From Thermosphaera sp. (lineage in GTDB: Archaea > Thermoproteota > Thermoprotei_A > Sulfolobales > Desulfurococcaceae): a DNA stretch of 64,000 nucleotides. The notes beneath the pieces are model-generated. The model was not told the origin of the DNA. It saw only the letters and a list, made by a program, of their open reading frames with translations, and searched no databases. Made by a program: the position numbers and the translations under genes. Positions within the stretch are counted from its first letter, which is position 1. Each line of letters begins with the position of its first letter. Where the stretch lies: the NCBI GenBank assembly GCA_038827615.1, contig JAWBNK010000001.1:744290-808289 (forward strand), in the 5' to 3' direction. Of the stretch, positions 1 to 7,043 are shown piece by piece.

Positions 1-12
1 CAGTCAGGGATA

Positions 13-714
13 TTGCCTAGCCAACTAGAATTGATCAATAGGGTTTACTTTGAAAATCGCGTAAAACTGCTTGAAGATGAGGTATTTGAGCTTTTAAAAT
101 CCTATGGGATTCCTGTAGTACCTTACGAGGTGGCTAGAACAGTAGATGATATAAAAGTCTCCGCCGAGAAGATCGGTTTTCCACTAGTGATTAAAGTCAT
201 TTCGCCCGATATCATACATAAAACAGATATAGGAGGAGTGAAACTTAACATATGGTCCGTCGATGAAGCGGTTAAGTCTGCTAATGATATGATCAGTGAA
301 ATAAAGACCAAGTTCCCTGAGGCTCGTATAACCGGCTTTCTCCTTCAGCCGATGATGCCTAAGGGAGTCGAGGTAATAATCGGTGGCATTCACGATGCTG
401 TATTCGGAAGCGTAGTAATGTTTGGTGCAGGAGGCATATTCGTTGAGGTTTTCAGGGATGTATCCTTCAGAGTAGCACCTTTAAGCGTGGATGAAGCGTT
501 AGAAATGATTGAAGAGATCAGAACTTCACCTATATTGAATGGTTACAGGACTCAACCACCCGTGAATAAACATTCAATAGCAGAGATAATAGTGGCGGTG
601 GGAAAAATGCTTGAGGACTATCCTGAGATAGAGTCCATGGACTTAAATCCGGTTTTCGCATACCCTAACGGGGCATACGTTATCGATGGACGAATAATAT
701 TGAGGAAAAAGTAG
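13..714 (+). CDS. acdB: ADP-forming acetyl/acyl-CoA synthetase, beta (ATP-grasp) subunit
   Basis: Beta subunit of the archaeal NDP-forming acyl-CoA synthetase, which converts acyl-CoA, ADP and Pi to acid, CoA and ATP in peptide and sugar fermentation. The 233 residues match the usual length of separately encoded beta subunits. Seen: an ATP-grasp fold with IIHKTDIGGVKLNI near residue 70, VMFGAGGIFVEVFRDVSFRV near 135-155, and a C-terminal SMDLNPVFAY segment, all typical of AcdB. The start is a TTG preceded by CAGGGA. The frame stays open to the window edge, so a longer N-terminus cannot be excluded, but the N-terminal length already agrees with the family. The alpha subunit is not in the window. 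Family assignment is firm; substrate (acetyl versus branched or aryl acyl-CoA) is not decidable. Confidence 0.88.
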   Translation: MPSQLELINRVYFENRVKLLEDEVFELLKSYGIPVVPYEVARTVDDIKVSAEKIGFPLVIKVISPDIIHKTDIGGVKLNIWSVDEAVKSANDMISEIKTKFPEARITGFLLQPMMPKGVEVIIGGIHDAVFGSVVMFGAGGIFVEVFRDVSFRVAPLSVDEALEMIEEIRTSPILNGYRTQPPVNKHSIAEIIVAVGKMLEDYPEIESMDLNPVFAYPNGAYVIDGRIILRKK

Positions 715-819
715 TAATTCGCGGGACAATCCCACCATTTTACGTACTAAGTCCTACGCATTCAACACTTTCTCCTTTAAAATAACCATCACCCATTATT
801 TCAAAACGAGGTAGGTAAG

Positions 820-1458
820 GTGGAGAACAAAAGTCACGGCTACCAAGATTCAACCATGGTACCGAGTACCTCATGTGAGGGGGTTTCCGCCGAAATCAGG
901 CAAGTAATTGTAAAAGAAAGTGATGTAGTAATCGTATTGCTGAATAAGATAGAAAACTATATTGCCTCAAGCAATTGGGCGAGAGCATCCTCTCTATCAT
1001 ACTGCGCTCTGCTCTGGTCTTGTGAAAAAACCTCTCACACCACTCGTAGACTAGTTAATGAGTTGATCTACGGTCCCTTGAGCTTGTCCGTAGAGGCCGT
1101 ATTAGAATTTTTAAGTCTACTAAACAGAGAGGGTTTGCCTGACAAATGTATTGAATCCCTAGCAGGTATTCCACTCGGTATAATCTATAACCTACCAGTA
1201 GGGGACATACTTGATAATGAGACATTAAATAGTTCATTATTGGAGTTCATTGACAACCTGCTAGATTTGGTTTTAAATAGCAACACTCAGAAAGAAGTTC
1301 TAGAGGAAGTATATCGCGAAGTGAACACGTTCTTTTCAGAGTATTCAAAAATACTTGGAGGAAAAGGGTTGTCCTCCAAATTTAAGAAGCAGTTTGAGAG
1401 AATAGAGGATAAGTGGATTAGACTTGTGAACCTTCTCTCATTAAGTACCGATTACTAA
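820..1458 (+). CDS. Hypothetical protein, mostly alpha-helical
   Basis: I do not recognise this 212-residue protein. It has no signal peptide, no membrane segment and no cysteine motif. After a Ser/Thr-rich first 25 residues it looks almost wholly helical, with Leu/Glu/Lys-rich stretches that could form a helical bundle. The GTG start follows GAGGTAGG at good spacing, and an AT-rich TATA-like element (CTTTAAAATA, about 776-785) lies upstream, so the gene looks properly expressed. It is convergent with mpgP, which ends 4 bases inside its 3' end. A lineage-specific function is likely; none is proposed. Confidence 0.6.
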   Translation: MENKSHGYQDSTMVPSTSCEGVSAEIRQVIVKESDVVIVLLNKIENYIASSNWARASSLSYCALLWSCEKTSHTTRRLVNELIYGPLSLSVEAVLEFLSLLNREGLPDKCIESLAGIPLGIIYNLPVGDILDNETLNSSLLEFIDNLLDLVLNSNTQKEVLEEVYREVNTFFSEYSKILGGKGLSSKFKKQFERIEDKWIRLVNLLSLSTDY

Positions 1459-2258
1459 AGCCCCAGGTTTAAGAGTATTTTATCTAGGACGGGGTTGTTC
1501 GATAAAGGCTTATACGGGAGGGCGATGAAGGGGTACTTCCTAACACACGTTACATCACTGCCTAGAATTATTGGAATATCGGAAAGGCTGAGGAATTCGC
1601 AGTCAATCTCTGAGTCTCCGGCAGCAATTGTAAGGTGGGAGTAACTTCTTAGTTTTTCAAGCACTTTGGAGACTCCTAATCCTTTACTTCCAGTTGAGAC
1701 GTGTAAAACCCTCTTAGTCATGGACGTTTTAAGCCCTAGTTCCCTCAATCTCTGGGAGAGCCCTTTCAAGCAGTTCGCATCAGCTGAAAGAAATGCTTCG
1801 CTACATAATCTTTTAGTAGCTGCTAACGCCTCCTCGTAGGAGATGGTTAAGATGGACTTTAACTCCTCAGCTGTTAGTCTACTCATTCTACCAATTTTGC
1901 TACTACATGGATGGCTCTCTAAGGACAGTTCTATGATCTCGTCGATCTCACTCATCGGTTTGCACAGGATTCTCACATGATACCTATCCACTATGAAACT
2001 ATGCGCTGTATCCGGGAGAAGCCATTCATTTAATGAACTTATTACACATCCTCCCTCGGAGATTACTATGGGGAATTCGAAGTTTAGCATTCTAGACAAC
2101 AGTAGAACTTCGTCAAACGTTTTCATTGTGACAGGAATCACGAACGATTTCGCCTGAAGCCTCCGCAACAGAGTTTTCAACTCCTCTAAATTGTTACCAT
2201 CACTTGAAACTAACGTATCATCTAAATCGGTGAAGAATAAAACTGCCGAAGTCATCAT
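1455..2258 (-). CDS. mpgP: Mannosyl-3-phosphoglycerate phosphatase (HAD superfamily)
   Basis: Dephosphorylates mannosyl-3-phosphoglycerate to mannosylglycerate, a compatible solute of hyperthermophiles. Seen: HAD motif I FFTDLDDTLV near the N-terminus, and the C-terminal acidic motif AAGDSEID of the Cof/MPGP subfamily, in 267 residues, a normal length. The start ATG lies one base after the stop of mpgS on the same strand, so the two genes form a tightly coupled operon, synthase first. The neighbour makes the specific phosphatase call much stronger than the fold alone would. A general sugar phosphatase is the only realistic alternative. Confidence 0.88.
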   Translation of the reverse strand: MMTSAVLFFTDLDDTLVSSDGNNLEELKTLLRRLQAKSFVIPVTMKTFDEVLLLSRMLNFEFPIVISEGGCVISSLNEWLLPDTAHSFIVDRYHVRILCKPMSEIDEIIELSLESHPCSSKIGRMSRLTAEELKSILTISYEEALAATKRLCSEAFLSADANCLKGLSQRLRELGLKTSMTKRVLHVSTGSKGLGVSKVLEKLRSYSHLTIAAGDSEIDCEFLSLSDIPIILGSDVTCVRKYPFIALPYKPLSNNPVLDKILLNLGL

Positions 2259-2259
2259 T

Positions 2260-3423
2260 TCACATACCTAGAATGGTTGTCATCTTACTTCTAGCCTGAA
2301 GCTCATCCAACATCCTACGAGGATTGATGTCCGGATAGGAGTAGTAGGTGGGTTTTGGTGGCTCTTCGCTAAGTCCGAGGTCTCTTAGCGTCTTAACAAT
2401 GCTTTCCTTCAATTCCTGATCAGATAATTCCGAGTAGTAGAGCGTCCCGAGGCTTTCAGCTACCATTTCGAAAATGTGATGTTCACCTTTAACAGCATGG
2501 ATGTGGGGATTCAAGGACTCGACTTGATAATACTCGATCGCCTCCGGCAGGGTGGGACAAACCCCCTTTTCAAGCCCCGCGTAGCAGAGCTCCAACATTT
2601 TAACAAGCTCTCCTGCTTCAACGGAGAAACCGGATGAGAATCCTATTATACGGGCAAGGTCAATACTCATAGCGTGTTCTCCACTATTACTCGTTTTAAC
2701 TATATCGGTTTCATGTAACCGCCCCTTAGACAACATTTTATTGAATAGCCCGCTCACTAATCTTGAAACCCTGCCCATCCTTCGCAAGAACAATTCTCCA
2801 TCCGCCCACCCCTTATACCCCCAGTGAACTCTAACGGTAGTATATTTGGACTCGCTGAGTGAAAGTATTGTATAGTATATCAACACATATTCTGTTACGG
2901 AACCGGGGATCAGATTATCAGCATCAACAAAACCTACATACTTAGCTCTAACAGCGTCTGCAACCAACGTTCCGAGGAGCATGGCCTCTCCTTTTCCATA
3001 TTTGACAAGACCATTCTCATCGATGATCTCTGAAAATACCTCGCTTAGAAACTCTGCTAGAACAGGGTCCCTTTGATGAAGATGAAGTACAACGCGCCCA
3101 GTATGCCTATATATGTTTCTCACAATCGATCTTTCTTCGTTGAAAACGTTCAAAGGATACGTATTCGACGCTGAAACAATAATTAAAGGAGAGTCGTATG
3201 GAACCGCCTTCAAAACCTTCTCGAAAATAGATAAATCCTCGTTCTTGACTGGCACTACAATCGCTGTTGATTGCATTACCTCTTCAAGTTCTTTAAATGA
3301 AGATAGTGAAAGAGATTGCGAAAAACCCCTCCCAAAGCCAAACAAGTTAACGACCTTCATGGTGTCGTAAATTTTTAATGCGCCAAACACCTCGGATCTC
3401 AATGGAAGATTTATAAGCATCAT
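2260..3423 (-). CDS. mpgS: Mannosyl-3-phosphoglycerate synthase (GT55)
   Basis: Transfers mannose from GDP-mannose to 3-phosphoglycerate, the first step of the two-step mannosylglycerate pathway in the cytoplasm. Seen: the family N-terminus with EVFGALKIYD, the VVPVKNEDL nucleotide-binding strand, and a DxD-type motif in YVGFVDADNLIPGSV near residue 165, plus the His-rich segment HIHAVKGEHHIFE that is typical near the C-terminus. Length 387 agrees with archaeal MpgS. A purine-rich GGGGGTTA precedes the ATG. It is first in an operon with mpgP. Mannosylglycerate accumulates under heat or salt stress in related archaea, but no specific regulatory site was identified here. Confidence 0.93.
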   Translation of the reverse strand: MMLINLPLRSEVFGALKIYDTMKVVNLFGFGRGFSQSLSLSSFKELEEVMQSTAIVVPVKNEDLSIFEKVLKAVPYDSPLIIVSASNTYPLNVFNEERSIVRNIYRHTGRVVLHLHQRDPVLAEFLSEVFSEIIDENGLVKYGKGEAMLLGTLVADAVRAKYVGFVDADNLIPGSVTEYVLIYYTILSLSESKYTTVRVHWGYKGWADGELFLRRMGRVSRLVSGLFNKMLSKGRLHETDIVKTSNSGEHAMSIDLARIIGFSSGFSVEAGELVKMLELCYAGLEKGVCPTLPEAIEYYQVESLNPHIHAVKGEHHIFEMVAESLGTLYYSELSDQELKESIVKTLRDLGLSEEPPKPTYYSYPDINPRRMLDELQARSKMTTILGM

Positions 3424-3509
3424 TAACCCCCAATAACTCGCTCACATCAGATATCCTCACATAAAATATATATTTTGAAAAAACCCTAATAGGTTTCGGT
3501 GGAGAATCT

Positions 3510-4157
3510 GTGGATTACGGAAGCATCGTCCTCCAGGTACTACTCAGTGCAGGAATTGTCGCATTGTTAATAATCATTGGATACATTGCTGGCAGAATAG
3601 TTTACTACTTGTTTGTAAAAACTTTCAAACGCCTCGGTATAGATGACTGGTTTATGAAGTTTGGAATGGGAAAGGCCATTAGGAGGACCGGACTGTTCCC
3701 AGGAGAATTCTTCGGAAGTATTGGATCATGGATGGTGTACATCGCCTTTTCATTGTTAGGATTTTACATGGGTTTTCTGAACATGGAATTCACGGATGGT
3801 GCAGAACTCGCCAAGACCATGTTGACGGTTTATCTCTACGGCCTGGTTAAAGCATTAATCGTTATAATCATAGGATTCATTCTTGTTGACTCATTCGTCT
3901 CGTACGTCTATAGAAGTAGCGAGTTAAGAGCAGAGCTCAGATTCATAACCCCTGTTGCAGAGTATCTTAGGATACTATTCTATCTTGTTGTAGTAATATT
4001 TGCTCTGGAACAAGGGGGTATCGATGTTTCAATATTAACCACTTTGATCACACCTATTGTGTGGGGGCTGGCTTTTGCGATGATAGCCATAATAGTGATT
4101 CAATTAGTGGCCGATATCATGTCATCTCATAGAAAACAGACCTTAACAGAGTCTTGA
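3510..4157 (+). CDS. Small integral membrane protein, mechanosensitive-channel-type TM helices
   Basis: A 215-residue protein with about four or five hydrophobic segments (roughly residues 8-30, 68-90, 100-128, 148-165, 172-200). The first segment and the following IAGRIVYYLFVKTFKRLGIDDW resemble the conserved TM-helix repeat found N-terminal to MscS-type channels. The MscS beta domain itself is missing, so channel activity is only a guess. The GTG start has GGTGGAG at proper spacing. The next gene starts at or shortly after its stop. Confidence 0.6.
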   Translation: MDYGSIVLQVLLSAGIVALLIIIGYIAGRIVYYLFVKTFKRLGIDDWFMKFGMGKAIRRTGLFPGEFFGSIGSWMVYIAFSLLGFYMGFLNMEFTDGAELAKTMLTVYLYGLVKALIVIIIGFILVDSFVSYVYRSSELRAELRFITPVAEYLRILFYLVVVIFALEQGGIDVSILTTLITPIVWGLAFAMIAIIVIQLVADIMSSHRKQTLTES

Positions 4158-4237
4158 AAAGAAACGCCAGCTCTTCAACCTCCCTCCTCATTATTAGAAC
4201 AATAAGGTTTTTCAAACACGTTGAATATAACTACTGT

Positions 4238-4537
4238 ATGGGAGTTTCGTTGAATATATACTACAATGAGTACAAGGCCAGGAAGGGCTTGTATAAGGTC
4301 AAGATGAGCGTTGACGAGAATAATCTGATTAGGGATGTCGTGATAATGGGGGACTTCTTCATCTATCCAGAGGACGTCATATGGGAGATTGAAAGCAGGC
4401 TGAAAGGAACTCGTTTCTCATACTCAGATATTGCGGAGAAGGTGACTAATGTTTTGAAGGAGAAAGACGCTGTTCTTGTAGGATGTTCGCTGGAAGAGTT
4501 TATTAAAGTTTTTACGGAGGCGAGGCCTGTTGAGTGA
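4238..4537 (+). CDS. lplB: Lipoate-protein ligase accessory (C-terminal) domain, LplB-like
   Basis: Stand-alone version of the small domain that forms the C-terminus of bacterial LplA. Seen: the pattern KGLYKVKMSVDENNLIRDVVIMGDFFI followed by DVIWEIESRLKG, which matches that domain in charge and strand order. It lies directly before the catalytic gene, whose TTG start overlaps its last 8 bases. In Thermoplasma acidophilum the same split is known and both parts are needed to adenylate lipoate. A longer frame opens at TTG 4154, overlapping the upstream stop, but its first 28 residues look unlike the family, so ATG 4238 was chosen. Confidence 0.75.
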   Translation: MGVSLNIYYNEYKARKGLYKVKMSVDENNLIRDVVIMGDFFIYPEDVIWEIESRLKGTRFSYSDIAEKVTNVLKEKDAVLVGCSLEEFIKVFTEARPVE

Positions 4538-5303
4538 ACTCAGAGTCGTCTTCACAGAAACGCCTGAAAACCCTTGGATGAATCTCGCGTGGGAGGAGGC
4601 CTTCTTTCAGAGTAGGTGTAACGATATCTCAGATGATGTTCTAAGGATCTGGCGTAATAAGAGTGCGGTAGTAATCGGGGTTTTCCAAAAGGCTTCAGAG
4701 GAGGTTAACCTTGAATTCGCCGAACAGGTTAAAGCGGGAGTCGTGAGAAGGTTTACCGGTGGAGGCGCAGTTTATCATGACCTTGGAAACATCAATTTCG
4801 CCTTATCAGTTAAACCACGCGGTTTAAAAGTCAGCGTCGACTATCTCTACGGGGAACTCCTTTACGGAGTGGTAAAAGCCCTTGAGAGGCTGGGGTTTAA
4901 ACCAGAAGTTCAGAACGTTAACGACATAATCGTTGGAGATAGGAAAGTAGTCGGGATCGCGGCCAGCATGAAGCGGGAATCTAACTGCGGATTCATACAC
5001 GGTGCTGTCTTATACGACGTTAACTTGGACATTCTAGCAGGAGTCCTGAAGATTCCCTTGAAAAAACTTGCCGACAAGGGAATTTCAAGCGTAAAGTATA
5101 GGGTCACAAATATCACAGCATTAAAACCCGAGGTCAGGGAGAGGGATGTTATTCTATCTTTAATAGGATCGTTCATGGAGGTACTTGATAAGAAGTCGTG
5201 GTTTCCAGATATTCCTAAGAGAGTTGAGTTCGAGTTGGCTGAGAAATTATATATTGAAAAATACGTTACCAAAGAGTGGAATTTCGACAGGAAGCGACCG
5301 TAG
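4530..5303 (+). CDS. lplA: Lipoate-protein ligase A, catalytic subunit
   Basis: Attaches lipoate to a lysine of acceptor proteins such as the glycine-cleavage H protein. Seen: RRFTGGGAVYHDLGN (residues 73-87), the lipoate/AMP-binding signature, then NDIIVGDRKVVG with the expected catalytic Lys139, and KGISSVKYRVTN further on. The protein is 257 residues and lacks the usual C-terminal domain, which the preceding gene supplies. TTG start with GGAGGCGAG upstream. No 2-oxoacid dehydrogenase or gcvH gene is in the window, so the acceptor is unknown. Confidence 0.88.
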   Translation: MSELRVVFTETPENPWMNLAWEEAFFQSRCNDISDDVLRIWRNKSAVVIGVFQKASEEVNLEFAEQVKAGVVRRFTGGGAVYHDLGNINFALSVKPRGLKVSVDYLYGELLYGVVKALERLGFKPEVQNVNDIIVGDRKVVGIAASMKRESNCGFIHGAVLYDVNLDILAGVLKIPLKKLADKGISSVKYRVTNITALKPEVRERDVILSLIGSFMEVLDKKSWFPDIPKRVEFELAEKLYIEKYVTKEWNFDRKRP

Positions 5304-5322
5304 AAAACGGGTTAGTGAGACT

Positions 5323-6045
5323 ATGGGTTTATCACTTTTATTTCCCGTTGACGTGATTGTAGACTCCAGAGAGGTTTCAAAGCATCCCGAGGTTAAACCA
5401 AAATTATTGAACGCCGGATTAAAAGTAGCCGTCAAGAACCTCCCCGCTGGTGACTTCCTCTTGCTTGCCCCCGAGGGAAAAAACAGCGTGCTTATTGAGA
5501 GGAAATCCCTCGAGGATTTTGCAAACAGCATCCGCGACAACAGACTGTGGGAACAAGCTAATCTGTTAAAAGACGCGGCATTGAAAGACGGGCATAAACC
5601 TCTGATCATTATTGAGGGATGCATTAGAGATCTCGCCAGATTTAGAGAGTGGAGGGTTCAAAGCCTGTTGAGAATCATCGACACTCTCATCCTAGAGCTG
5701 GAGGTACCAGTTCTGAACACGCCCGGGATTGAGGAAACCGTTGATTGGATTATTTTGAAAGCAAAGAGTCTAGGGGAAACTTCTGGCAAAAGGTATTTTC
5801 GCATGAGAGTTGAGAAAAAGCCTTTGAACGTGAACGATAGAATATTATACGTAGCTGAAAGCATAGCGGGGCCCGCTACGGCTAGGAAGCTGCTTCGACA
5901 TTTCAAAACCCTAAGAAATTTGGCTAACGCATCAATCTCGGAATTGTTGAGGATAGAAGGAATCGGTGACAAGAGAGCGGAGGAAATTTACACCCTATTC
6001 AATACTCAGTGGAGGGCCGAGTCCAATGATCACAGACTACCTTGA
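5323..6045 (+). CDS. xpf: XPF/Mus81-family structure-specific endonuclease (short crenarchaeal form)
   Basis: Cuts 3'-flap and branched DNA in repair and replication-fork processing. Seen: an ERCC4 nuclease domain with VDSRE (residues 13-17), GDF (43-45) and IERKSLEDF (58-66), giving the ERKxxxD active site, then tandem helix-hairpin-helix motifs (ESIAGPATARKLLRHF, and LLRIEGIGDKRAEEIY near the C-terminus). The helicase domain of eukaryotic and euryarchaeal XPF is absent, as usual in crenarchaea, where PCNA activates the enzyme. Length is 240 residues from ATG 5323. An upstream in-frame start at 5185 would overlap lplA by over 100 bases and adds no family sequence, so it was not used. Confidence 0.9.
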   Translation: MGLSLLFPVDVIVDSREVSKHPEVKPKLLNAGLKVAVKNLPAGDFLLLAPEGKNSVLIERKSLEDFANSIRDNRLWEQANLLKDAALKDGHKPLIIIEGCIRDLARFREWRVQSLLRIIDTLILELEVPVLNTPGIEETVDWIILKAKSLGETSGKRYFRMRVEKKPLNVNDRILYVAESIAGPATARKLLRHFKTLRNLANASISELLRIEGIGDKRAEEIYTLFNTQWRAESNDHRLP

Positions 6046-7030
6046 GATACTGATTCCCTCGTTAATGTCAGGGTTATCTACATTCTTCCTTGTAAAATGG
6101 TGGATTCCGAAAGCTCTTCGACTAGGATTCAAAGGAAAAGACATGAACAAGTATGATCGTCCTGAAGTAAGTGAGGCCGGCGGAATATGGGTCGTATTAA
6201 GCACATCAATAGGAATACTTGGTTATATAATGATAGAAAGCGTGCTCGACAGAGATGCAGGAATTATTCAATATCTATCCATGACTCAGGTCCTTTTGCT
6301 ATCGGGAATGCTTGGATTCATCGATGACCTGCTCGGCTGGAAAAAAGGGATTTCCCCCTTAGCAAGAGTATTGTTCACGTTTCCAATAGCCCTCCCCTTA
6401 ATGGCTGTTAAAGCCGGTTTCTCAACCATCGAAATCCCGGTGATAGGTGTCGCAGACTTGGGCTTGATATATCCGCTCTTGATAGTCCCCCTGGGTATTG
6501 TTGGAGCCAGCAACGCATTCAATATGATTGCAGGCTATAATGGTTTGGAAACCCTCCAAGGCATCACACTCTTATCGTTCACATGCCTCTTCCTGCTGAA
6601 AAAAGGCTCATACCAGCTCATTCCAGTCGTGATACCCGTTCTGGCCTCACTCGCAGCATTCTACTATTTCAATAAGTATCCGGCTAAAGTGTTACCTGGG
6701 AATTCTTTGACTTACGGGATTGGCGCCTTCTACGCATCACTAGTCATTTATGGCAACTTCGAGAGATTCGGGTTATTCCTGTTCATTCCATACTTCGGAG
6801 AGTTATTGCTATTCCTACGGGGTTTGAAAAACAATGTGTACAAAGAGAATTTCGGAATCCCGGATGAACATAATCATCTCCAACCTCCATATCCGAAATC
6901 CTACAGCATAACACACCTGGCTATCAAGATCTTGATAAAAATTCGCGGACACGCGAGCGAAAAAGGAGTAGTGTATACTATATTATTGGTCCAAGTAATC
7001 GTGGGGACATTGGGATTATGCGTGTTCTAA
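6026..7030 (+). CDS. GlcNAc-1-phosphate transferase to dolichyl phosphate (MraY/WecA/ALG7 family)
   Basis: Polytopic membrane enzyme that starts the lipid-linked oligosaccharide for protein N-glycosylation by moving GlcNAc-1-phosphate (or a related sugar phosphate) to dolichyl phosphate. Seen: about ten hydrophobic segments in 334 residues, GFIDDLLGW with the paired Asp100/Asp101, SNAFNMIAGYNG, and the cytosolic PDEHNHLQPP loop, all family hallmarks. The ATG at 6026 follows GGAGGG and overlaps the XPF 3' end by 20 bases; a frame extension to 5966 was judged unlikely. Functionally it pairs with AglB at 37.8-40.3 kb. Confidence 0.85.
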   Translation: MITDYLEILIPSLMSGLSTFFLVKWWIPKALRLGFKGKDMNKYDRPEVSEAGGIWVVLSTSIGILGYIMIESVLDRDAGIIQYLSMTQVLLLSGMLGFIDDLLGWKKGISPLARVLFTFPIALPLMAVKAGFSTIEIPVIGVADLGLIYPLLIVPLGIVGASNAFNMIAGYNGLETLQGITLLSFTCLFLLKKGSYQLIPVVIPVLASLAAFYYFNKYPAKVLPGNSLTYGIGAFYASLVIYGNFERFGLFLFIPYFGELLLFLRGLKNNVYKENFGIPDEHNHLQPPYPKSYSITHLAIKILIKIRGHASEKGVVYTILLVQVIVGTLGLCVF

Positions 7031-7043
7031 AAAAAGATAAAAA

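Noticed and set aside
715-819. Spacer after acdB examined for RNA genes
   Set aside because: Only a TATA-like element and RBS for the next gene are visible; no stable hairpin or RNA box motif.
4154-4237. N-terminal extension of the LplB-like gene from TTG 4154
   Set aside because: The 28 residues do not resemble the domain, and ATG 4238 gives the family N-terminus.
5185-5322. N-terminal extension of XPF
   Set aside because: It overlaps lplA coding sequence by over 100 bases and adds no ERCC4 sequence.
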